A stretch of DNA of 13,840 nt from Deltaproteobacteria bacterium (GTDB lineage Bacteria > Desulfobacterota > Desulfobacteria > Desulfobacterales > ETH-SRB1), in assembly GCA_030611115.1 (NCBI GenBank), contig JAUWQK010000008.1, positions 1-13,840 of the forward strand, given 5' to 3'. Below the pieces are notes generated by a model that did no database searches, was not told the DNA's origin, and worked only from the letters and a program-made list of their open reading frames with translations. The position numbers were made by a program, and so were the translations under genes. Positions within the stretch are counted from its first letter, which is position 1; each line of letters starts with the position of its first letter. Positions 1 to 6,072 of this stretch are shown piece by piece.

Positions 1-240
1 CCGCCGAACTTGGATGCATCGCCTCTGGTATCGAGCTTGCCTTCCGCTCCAGCCTCGGCCAGCATACCCATTTCGGATGTCAGACCGTTCAGAGCATCTA
101 TACAGACGTTCAGGTTGTTCTTGACCTCGTTGAAGTCACCCTTGTACTCATCTGTGATATTCTCGGGAACGTCACCCTTGGAGATACGGTCAACATACTC
201 TGCGGCTACATTCAAAGGCCCGATAATTGCGTCTAATGTC
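1..240 (-). repeat. copy A of an intragenic direct repeat (HAMP-module coding)
   Basis: This stretch aligns without gaps to 1111-1350 at an offset of exactly 1110 bp (370 codons). The best-conserved core is around 101-150, where only a few bases differ. It encodes a HAMP pair around DFNEVKNNLNVCID. The offset is a whole number of codons, so this is an in-frame domain duplication inside the chemoreceptor gene. The copy probably continues past the left edge. Confidence 0.85.
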
Positions 241-2459
241 TTGTTGAAACCCTGGATAACATTCTTAAAACCAGCTATCTTGTACTTGTCCGGATTGCCT
301 CTTACATCAAGCTTGCCTGCGACACACGCTTTCACGAGTTCTTCAACATCGGCAACAGCCATACCCTCTTCAGATATATCTGTGACATATTCAAGACCGC
401 CTATGATATTCCCCTCGGCATCCTTGATCGGAGCTCCGCTATAGCGGATCGGAAGATCGCCGGAGGGCAATTTTGCCACTGTGTTGTCAGTAAAGATAGC
501 GTTTCCAGCCATGGCTTTGCCTACCTGGCAATCAGGCGTGTTGCAATGGGCAGTATTAAAAAGGCTAAAGCACTTTTGCCCGATACAAGCCTCCGGGATT
601 TTCCCAACTGCATTAGCTCCGGCAGGATTCATAAACTTGATATTGAAATCCTTGTCCACCACCATGACCGGAGTCGGGACGTTGTTTAGATAAGCAACCT
701 TCTCCTCTGCATCATCCATAGCCTTCCTGGTCTCGGTCTGGTCCATGACAATCTCAAGTGCACCGATGATCTCACCATCCCGATTCCTCAAAGGTACGCC
801 AGTGTAAGAAATGGAAAGATCATTGCCGCCCGGGTGGGCGTCTGTCTCACCCGCCTCATTATTGCCGCTGCTCATTGCCCTGGCACAGGCACAATTACCT
901 GTCTGACAGTCTGAAGTCTTGAACTGGTCATAGCATTTTTTTCCTATGAGTTGCCCCTGGGTCATGCCGATAACATCAGCCCCAGCCTTGTTCATGAAGC
1001 GGATAGTGAACTCCTTGTCAATGATCATAAACGGCGCAGGAATCTTGTCAATGTGGCCAACAAGGGTTCCAATCGTGTCATTAACACCCTGGAGCATCTT
1101 TGCAAAATCTCCACCGAATTTTTCCGCATCCCCTCTGGTATCAAGCTTACCTTCCACTGTAGCATCAACCAGTATATCAACCGCAGATGTCAGGCCGTTT
1201 ATGGCATCGATACAGACGTTCAGGTTGTTCTTGACTTCGTTGAAGTCACCTTTATAATCATCTGTGATCTTCTCTGGGATGTCACCCTTACTGACTCTGT
1301 CCACATACTCGGCCATCACGTTCAGAGGAGCGATAACAGCTTCTAAGGCGGCATTAAAACCGGTCGGAATGGCCTTAAAGTCAATTCCGACTGCCTCAAC
1401 ATCGGCCCTGGAATCAAGCTTGCCGTTATCAATATCCTCAGAAATCTCTTTGAAATTACTAACAACCTGGCCTATGCCTCCGGTTACGGCTCTGCTTATG
1501 AAAATGGCAAACCCCACTCCTAACAGGATAGCCAGAATAGCCGCACCCAATATGGTGGTGTTGGCAGTGGAGATCTGGGCCTCCATCTTGGCCTTTTGAT
1601 CTGCCCCGGCCACTTCACCGAATTCTTGGGCGGCCCTTGCCCCTGCCACCATGGCAGAGTCGGCTTCCTTCTGCATTTCCTTCAACTTTACAACCTCGTC
1701 AAAGGCCTTCTCGTAGGCATTGAGCGATTCGATTATTTTGTCCGCCTGCTCCTTGTTGTGGGCCTGATCAAACCTTGACTTCATGTCTTTGGCTAAGGCG
1801 AGAATCTCTTCGTTAAACTTGTGAACGGCCTCGGCATATTTATTGTCACCCCTCATCAGAAAGTTCTTTTCCTGTTGCCGGCTTTCTAAGGACCACTTGA
1901 TGATCCTGTTGGCATCATCGGCCTTGGACAATCTGTCTGAAAGCGCCTCGGTATCTGCACCACTATCCTTCATCAATAAATACAACTGGTTTATATACGC
2001 GACTTTTTGCTCTTGCCGGATGACCTCAGCGACTTCGTGAAGCTCCCTTGCTGATTCGACCATTTCGGCATCATGAGAAACTATCTCCGCCTGAAAGGCT
2101 ACATAGTTGGCAAATGCCTTTTCGTACTGCCCGACGGCCGCTAAGACATCGTCCATCTGCTTCTTGTTGGCCGGGTCTTTGAACGTATCCTTGGTTTTAT
2201 TTGCCTGTTGTTTCGCCTCTTCTGCAATTTTTTGAACCCTATCAACATATTCCTTGTCTCCCCTGATGATAAAATTCTTTTCCTGTCGTCGTATTTCCAG
2301 CATCTTCTGGATAATCGTGTTCATATCTTCGGCTTTGTACACCCGGTCAACCACGCCTGCCATGCCGCTATAGCCGATATAGGCCACAACAGACAATAGG
2401 AGCAGCACAACGACAAAGCCGCTGATTGTCTTGACTCCCAATTTCATGTTTTTTAACAT
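1..2459 (-). CDS. methyl-accepting chemotaxis protein, HBM-HAMP-PAS-PAS-HAMP type (partial, runs off left edge)
   Basis: An open frame of about 820 codons without a stop, entering from the left edge, so the C-terminal signalling tip is missing. Numbered from the ATG at 2465: a membrane helix at about 11-33, a periplasmic helical region at 40-290, a second membrane helix at about 305-325, then HAMP-type repeats (to about 465), PAS 1 (about 474-575), PAS 2 (about 595-697) and further HAMP repeats to the edge. The periplasmic part carries two copies of an RRQEKNFIIRG-like motif (59-69 and 196-206), the hallmark of helical bimodular (HBM) sensors. Each PAS has Cys spaced C-x8-C-x4-C. I chose ATG 2459 over 2465 because GGAGG at 2469-2473 lies 9 nt from it but only 3 nt from the other. 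It follows cheW by about 20 nt and is probably co-transcribed. The signalling domain is inferred from architecture and from the cheW neighbour; it is not in the window. A histidine kinase is the alternative. Confidence 0.88.
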   Translation of the reverse strand, partial: MLKNMKLGVKTISGFVVVLLLLSVVAYIGYSGMAGVVDRVYKAEDMNTIIQKMLEIRRQEKNFIIRGDKEYVDRVQKIAEEAKQQANKTKDTFKDPANKKQMDDVLAAVGQYEKAFANYVAFQAEIVSHDAEMVESARELHEVAEVIRQEQKVAYINQLYLLMKDSGADTEALSDRLSKADDANRIIKWSLESRQQEKNFLMRGDNKYAEAVHKFNEEILALAKDMKSRFDQAHNKEQADKIIESLNAYEKAFDEVVKLKEMQKEADSAMVAGARAAQEFGEVAGADQKAKMEAQISTANTTILGAAILAILLGVGFAIFISRAVTGGIGQVVSNFKEISEDIDNGKLDSRADVEAVGIDFKAIPTGFNAALEAVIAPLNVMAEYVDRVSKGDIPEKITDDYKGDFNEVKNNLNVCIDAINGLTSAVDILVDATVEGKLDTRGDAEKFGGDFAKMLQGVNDTIGTLVGHIDKIPAPFMIIDKEFTIRFMNKAGADVIGMTQGQLIGKKCYDQFKTSDCQTGNCACARAMSSGNNEAGETDAHPGGNDLSISYTGVPLRNRDGEIIGALEIVMDQTETRKAMDDAEEKVAYLNNVPTPVMVVDKDFNIKFMNPAGANAVGKIPEACIGQKCFSLFNTAHCNTPDCQVGKAMAGNAIFTDNTVAKLPSGDLPIRYSGAPIKDAEGNIIGGLEYVTDISEEGMAVADVEELVKACVAGKLDVRGNPDKYKIAGFKNVIQGFNKTLDAIIGPLNVAAEYVDRISKGDVPENITDEYKGDFNEVKNNLNVCIDALNGLTSEMGMLAEAGAEGKLDTRGDASKFG
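1111..1350 (-). repeat. copy B of the intragenic direct repeat (HAMP-module coding)
   Basis: Partner of the repeat at 1-240, same orientation, 1110 bp away. Both copies encode the order FNxxLxAxIxPLNV, then EYVDR-SKGD, then DFNEVKNNLNVCID, then GKLDTRGDA. The similarity is clear at DNA level in the central 50 bp and mainly at protein level outside it. The duplication unit therefore comprises HAMP repeats plus a PAS domain. Confidence 0.85.
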
Positions 2460-2480
2460 TTCCATTGTCCTCCATCTTTA

Positions 2481-3023
2481 TTAGTTATCAATCTCACGCT
2501 CCACAGCAACCTTTGCATGCTCCTGCATGAGCATAAGCTCTTCTCCGGTCAACACCTGATCGATATCGAGAAGTATCTTTACGCCGCCTTCGATCTTAGC
2601 CATTCCAAGGATGTAGCTTGTATTCAGCGAACTTCCAAAAGATGGTGTTTCCTCAACATCTTCAGACTTGATGTTCAACACCTCGGAAACAGCATCCACT
2701 ATGATGCCGATTTGAAAAGTACCGGTCTCGTTTGGAATCTCCACCACGATAATACAGGTTCTTTCCGTGTAATCAGTTGCATTAATTCCGAACTTCAGTC
2801 TCAGATCCACCACGGGAATTACCTTACCACGAAGATTGATGACTCCCTTTACAAATGAGGGGGTCTGGGGCACACTGGTAATCGGCATCATCCCGATAAT
2901 TTCTCTTACCGTCAGGATACCTATGCCGTATTCCTCATCAGCCAACATGAAAGTAAGATATTTACCTTCCCTGTCTGCCATGGCCTTTACTGCCTGGCCC
3001 ATCTTTTCAGCTAATTCTGCCAT
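2481..3023 (-). CDS. cheW: chemotaxis coupling protein CheW
   Basis: A 180-residue protein that fits CheW throughout. After a short N-terminal helix (1-20) comes the CheW fold: YLTFMLADEEYGIGILTVRE near 22-41, the conserved FVKGVINLRGKVIPVVDLR near 57-75, and the second half ending in KILLDIDQVL. CheW is the cytoplasmic adaptor that docks chemoreceptors to the kinase CheA. Its ATG is preceded by GGGAGG about 7 nt upstream. It lies directly before the chemoreceptor gene and behind a sigma-28 promoter-like element, so the pair probably forms a late flagellar transcription unit. The C-terminal tail (about 160-180) is a little longer than in a minimal CheW. CheV is excluded because there is no receiver domain. 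No cheA or cheY is visible here. Confidence 0.95.
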   Translation of the reverse strand: MAELAEKMGQAVKAMADREGKYLTFMLADEEYGIGILTVREIIGMMPITSVPQTPSFVKGVINLRGKVIPVVDLRLKFGINATDYTERTCIIVVEIPNETGTFQIGIIVDAVSEVLNIKSEDVEETPSFGSSLNTSYILGMAKIEGGVKILLDIDQVLTGEELMLMQEHAKVAVEREIDN

Positions 3024-3224
3024 TCTTTATCGCCTCCCTTTTTTTATATGCTTAATTCTGACTCCTGGTGTCTTCTTTCGCTCATGTTATTATTCCCCAA
3101 AGCCATGCATTGCCGACATAACCAGCAGTCTTGAAAACTTATGAAAGAGATCCCCTGAGTATTTGCATATGTGTAATCACCTATCTTTTCGGATAATGTT
3201 CAATTTGCGTCAATATATTGTCGT
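3024..3224 (-). other. long predicted 5' leader of cheW
   Basis: About 200 nt lie between the predicted sigma-28 start site and the cheW ATG. I see no convincing RNA gene or known riboswitch. On the minus strand it contains three very short open frames: a 9-codon one starting at about 3172 with AGGTGA 8 nt before its ATG, a 9-codon one starting near 3122, and a 13-codon one starting near 3086. A strong GGGAGG ribosome site belongs to cheW. Whether the leader regulates anything is unknown. Confidence 0.35.
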
Positions 3225-3230
3225 ATATAA

Positions 3231-3257
3231 TTATCGGCATTTTGCTAAAAAACTTAA
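3231..3257 (-). promoter_or_regulatory. sigma-28 (FliA) promoter for cheW and the chemoreceptor
   Basis: On the minus strand, TTAAGTTT (3257-3250) is followed by an 11-nt spacer and GCCGATAA (3238-3231). The enterobacterial FliA consensus is TAAAGTTT-N11-GCCGATAA, so this matches at 15 of 16 positions with exact spacing. Transcription would start near 3224. Chemoreceptor and che genes are classic sigma-28 targets, which fits the genes downstream. Confidence 0.8.
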
Positions 3258-3316
3258 CCCGGTAATTTATATTAATGAAAAATATTACTTAACCAAAGTT
3301 ATAATCATATCAGCAA

Positions 3317-3946
3317 TCAATGCGTCGCAATCAACCACCTGAATGGCAATTGGTCACAAGCTTGATGGTTTTCTACTTTAAATCCTGCCTGTTTGAACTT
3401 TTTTTCATATTTTTCACATCTTTCAAAATAGGAGGTCAGTGTATCTGTACCCAGATAAGAAGGAATTAAAGCACAAGCATGACCCTCGATTGCGCATCGA
3501 TTTCTTATATTAAACTCTACTTCCAAAACACTTTTTTTATAGCTTGCCGGTTTCTCTGCAATTAACAGTTCATCCCTTTGCAATTTGGGGCTATCCTTGA
3601 AAATATCACTGCACTGAACCTCCAGCTCGCATCCCAGACGATTTTTCAAATCCTCGACACAGGCAAGAGCCTTAGGGTCTATGTCAATAGCTTTTACTCC
3701 TGTCTGGCCCAGCTTTGCGAGAGTTAATGAAGGAATTGCCAGCCCGCAGCCAATCTCAACGAATCCATTTGCCTGCAATCGTGATAGCCTCTCACCAAAT
3801 TTCACCCCAATTTCAGGTAAGATAAGCAAAAGATTTTCGTTGACATCCTGTGATCCTGCGGAGGAAAGAAAATTTTTATAACTGCTCAGAATATATTGCC
3901 AGTCTTCGGGGAATATTGCTTTTAACCTTGGAATCATAATCCTCAC
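3317..3946 (-). CDS. class I SAM-dependent methyltransferase, substrate unknown
   Basis: A 209-residue soluble protein with a Rossmann-type methyltransferase core. The glycine-rich SAM-binding motif I is VEIGCGLA at 63-70, and the acidic motif after the second strand is AIDIDPKAL at 86-94. The N-terminal 60 residues are helical. The C-terminal half (130-209) has no motif that I can tie to a substrate, and it has none of the marks of CheR. The start shown is GTG at 3946; ATG at 3937 is a possible alternative, and neither has ideal ribosome-site spacing. It follows the diguanylate cyclase gene by 19 nt, so it probably shares that gene's sigma-54 transcript. Position suggests a link to motility or its regulation, but this is inference only. 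Confidence 0.72.
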   Translation of the reverse strand: MRIMIPRLKAIFPEDWQYILSSYKNFLSSAGSQDVNENLLLILPEIGVKFGERLSRLQANGFVEIGCGLAIPSLTLAKLGQTGVKAIDIDPKALACVEDLKNRLGCELEVQCSDIFKDSPKLQRDELLIAEKPASYKKSVLEVEFNIRNRCAIEGHACALIPSYLGTDTLTSYFERCEKYEKKFKQAGFKVENHQACDQLPFRWLIATH

Positions 3947-3965
3947 TTCTTGAGAATTAAACTGT

Positions 3966-4808
3966 CTATTTTAATTCTTCAGTATTTTTAATCCACATAT
4001 TTCGTAGATTATTCCAGTTAAATATAAAATAAAAAACTTTATAGACTGTTTGTGTTGGCGGACAAAAACCCGGGCGAGTATGGGAATGAGGTAAAAGATT
4101 TTCCAGTACCGGTAAATTTTTCCCCATAGAACCGGAGGAAGCAAGGCAAAAGGGCAAATGGCAGGTATTATTTTTGCCATTCTGTTTGACCCTGTACATT
4201 GCTTTATCAGCCATACATATCAATTCTTCCGGATCGTTTATAAATTCAAAGTCTCCATTATTAAGGGTACTTGTACCCAGACTTGCGGACACTGAGATTT
4301 TAATGTCTCCATAGAAAAAGATATGACCCGCAATTTTTTTTCTGATTCTTTCAGCGAGGATAACAGCTTCAGAGGCAGTAGTATCTGACATAAGGACAAC
4401 AAACTCCTCACCCCCAAAACGAACCAGCACATCTTCAGCACGACACAGACCCTCTAAAACAGAGGCCACCTCTTTGAGCAGCTTGTCGCCGATAATATGA
4501 CCGTATGTATCATTAATAGATTTAAAATTATCCAGATCGATAAAAATAGAAGAGAGCGGGGAACCATACCTTCTCGCCTTGGCAAATTCTTCCTCAAGTC
4601 TTATTTTCAGATATCTCTTATTATAGATTCCCGTCATATCATCGATAAAATTAATTTTTTTCAGATGCGCTATTTCAGATCGAAGGTTAAAATTTTCAGT
4701 AAACAGCTCTCTATCCTTTTCAGCTCTCTTTTCACTGATTTCAACCAATGGGTTAAACAACTTGTCCGATTCCACCGCAGGCGGGATTAATTCTCCGATA
4801 TTTTTCAT
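3966..4808 (-). CDS. diguanylate cyclase (GGDEF domain), soluble
   Basis: About 280 residues, predicted to make c-di-GMP from two GTP. Numbered from the upstream TTG at 4820: a helical, probably coiled-coil N-terminus (20-55), then the GGDEF domain (about 57-217) with DMTGIYNKRY at its start, the metal/substrate segment IDLDNFKSIND, the active site GGEEF at 136-140, and the product-inhibition I-site RAED at 127-130, exactly five residues before it. There is no membrane segment or recognisable sensor domain. I prefer ATG 4808 over TTG 4820, because AAGGA immediately abuts the TTG and leaves no room for ribosome binding. The last ~65 residues after KQNGKNN, where GGDEF domains normally end, resemble no domain I know. 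The gene has its own sigma-54 element and is followed closely by the methyltransferase. Confidence 0.92.
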   Translation of the reverse strand: MKNIGELIPPAVESDKLFNPLVEISEKRAEKDRELFTENFNLRSEIAHLKKINFIDDMTGIYNKRYLKIRLEEEFAKARRYGSPLSSIFIDLDNFKSINDTYGHIIGDKLLKEVASVLEGLCRAEDVLVRFGGEEFVVLMSDTTASEAVILAERIRKKIAGHIFFYGDIKISVSASLGTSTLNNGDFEFINDPEELICMADKAMYRVKQNGKNNTCHLPFCLASSGSMGKNLPVLENLLPHSHTRPGFCPPTQTVYKVFYFIFNWNNLRNMWIKNTEELK

Positions 4809-4857
4809 AGCAGCATCCAATCCTTAAAAGTATTTTTTGATTACATTCAGACAATAC

Positions 4858-4873
4858 AGCAAAATTCATGCCA
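4858..4873 (-). promoter_or_regulatory. sigma-54 (-24/-12) promoter for the diguanylate cyclase
   Basis: Minus-strand TGGCATG-N4-TTGCT matches the sigma-54 consensus TGGCACG-N4-TTGCW except at one base. The invariant GG and GC are separated by the required 10 nt. The start site would be near 4848, giving a leader of about 40 nt to ATG 4808. A perfect 10-bp palindrome, GCATATATGC (4880-4889), lies 6 nt upstream. Its role is unknown. Confidence 0.78.
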
Positions 4874-4938
4874 CCTTATGCATATATGCTTGGTCAGGCC
4901 TTTGAATAATGTTGATTTTAAAAATTGATTTTTGCTTA

Positions 4939-5946
4939 TTATTTTTTAAATGTGGTTTTTAGCTGCCCTTCATTGTCATTTTCATAGATCTTCCGTGTGT
5001 GATTCAGGAGGAGCAGGGCGCTGTTATCTATAGGTCTGTTCCAGTATTTCACGATACGTTCGGCAATGTGCTCAATATTTTCGGTTGTCTTGTTTTTTCG
5101 ATAACATGGAATAAAAGGAAGTTTCTTTTTAACCGATTGCCGAACGGCGGGATCATTTAAGATAAAACCAAAATAGTCAACTTCGAGAGAAAGGATACTC
5201 TTCAGATTGGCATTGATCTGTTCTGAAATTTTAATTTCATCGGGATGTTCTCCCATGTTGAATACCAAACGGGGACGGTATTTGCGACACAGTTCCGTTA
5301 CCGTTTTCCCTGCCTCATGGTCAATGGCGGTAATCCTGGACAGTAGCGATTCGATGTTAGTCTGCTTATCAACTTTATACACGGAACGCAGCATCTCACA
5401 AATACGGTGATTTTTAGTGAAATTCCCCGCAATGATGCGTAATAGGAGATGTTTCAAAAAGGTCATCATATTCATGATGGCGGGTTGCTCAGGTGTGGTG
5501 ATGACAAGGCCGTGGCTTGACAACCTGAAAAAATCCAGCGTATTGAAGGATGTGCCGGCTCCAAGATCCAGCAGGATATACTCGGCAGGCAGCTTTACGA
5601 TACGGGAGATCAGGCGAATTTTCTGGGCATGGGGGATGTTGGCCATAAAGGGGCTCATGCCATCGCCGGGCAGAAACTGCAAATTGGGGATTTCTGTGGG
5701 AACCAGCATTTCTTCAAGCTCTGCGCTGCGTGCCTTCAGAAAGCTCCCAATGCCCGGGAACCGGTTGGGCAATCCAAGAGAAAAGTGCAGGTTGGACCCT
5801 CCCAGGTCCATGTCCACCGCTATGGTCGGATGTCCCATCTCAGCCAGGGCAATGGCAAGATTAGCCGTGAAAAAGGTTTTGCCGACTCCCCCCTTCCCGC
5901 TGGCAATGGGTATGATAGTGGGTCTTGTCTTCAACGTATGTGCCAT
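4939..5946 (-). CDS. MinD/ParA-family ATPase, FlhG(FleN)-like
   Basis: A 335-residue P-loop ATPase of the MinD/ParA class. It has the deviant Walker A motif GKGGVGKT at 17-24 with its signature lysine K18, the A' segment AVDMDLGGSN at 43-52, and the Walker B strand YILLDLGAG at 123-131. In a flagellar locus the closest known role is that of FlhG/FleN, which limits flagellar number and placement by acting on FlhF and on the master activator FleQ/FlrA. However, the short N-terminus lacks the DQAxxLR helix that FlhG uses to stimulate FlhF, and the C-terminal part is long and lacks an obvious MinD-type amphipathic membrane helix. A separate ParA-like positioning factor is therefore possible. The start is strongly supported by GAGGAGGGG just upstream, and a sigma-54 element lies about 50 nt before the ATG. 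Confidence 0.85.
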   Translation of the reverse strand: MAHTLKTRPTIIPIASGKGGVGKTFFTANLAIALAEMGHPTIAVDMDLGGSNLHFSLGLPNRFPGIGSFLKARSAELEEMLVPTEIPNLQFLPGDGMSPFMANIPHAQKIRLISRIVKLPAEYILLDLGAGTSFNTLDFFRLSSHGLVITTPEQPAIMNMMTFLKHLLLRIIAGNFTKNHRICEMLRSVYKVDKQTNIESLLSRITAIDHEAGKTVTELCRKYRPRLVFNMGEHPDEIKISEQINANLKSILSLEVDYFGFILNDPAVRQSVKKKLPFIPCYRKNKTTENIEHIAERIVKYWNRPIDNSALLLLNHTRKIYENDNEGQLKTTFKK

Positions 5947-5993
5947 GCCCCCCTCCTCTAAAGTAATCTGTATAAACCATGGATTAAAGTCCT

Positions 5994-6009
5994 TGCAATA
6001 TGCTTGCCA
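5994..6009 (-). promoter_or_regulatory. sigma-54 (-24/-12) promoter for the FlhG-like gene
   Basis: Minus-strand TGGCAAG-N4-TTGCA has the invariant GG and GC with the correct 10-nt separation and an intact TTGCA -12 box. The start site would be near 5984, about 38 nt upstream of the ATG at 5946. It lies in the only gap (126 nt) between the 767-aa gene and the ATPase gene, so it probably starts a new transcript. The rest of that gap shows nothing recognisable and no clear terminator. Confidence 0.75.
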
Positions 6010-6072
6010 TTCTGTCCCGGGGAGTTGAAAACCTTAGAATATTGATTTTGCTTTTCTATGTATTTCATTCAC

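Noticed and set aside
1..1350. Repeated DNA that might suggest a mobile element or CRISPR-like array
   Set aside because: Only two copies, 1110 bp apart, inside a continuous coding frame and encoding known HAMP modules. It is a domain duplication.
10..2399. Several plus-strand open frames opposite the left-hand gene
   Set aside because: All are antisense shadows of the continuous chemoreceptor frame, which shows clear domains.
3024..3224. Possible c-di-GMP (GEMM) riboswitch in the cheW leader, suggested by GACGCAAA and the nearby cyclase
   Set aside because: The conserved paired stems and the second half of the GEMM consensus cannot be found.
3258..3316. Possible terminator behind the methyltransferase (AT-rich inverted repeat)
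   Set aside because: The stem is short, mostly A/T with a large loop, and no proper U-tract follows it.
3971..4180. Separate 69-aa hydrophobic protein overlapping the 3' end of the cyclase gene
   Set aside because: It lies in another frame inside the cyclase tail, has no ribosome site and no recognisable features.
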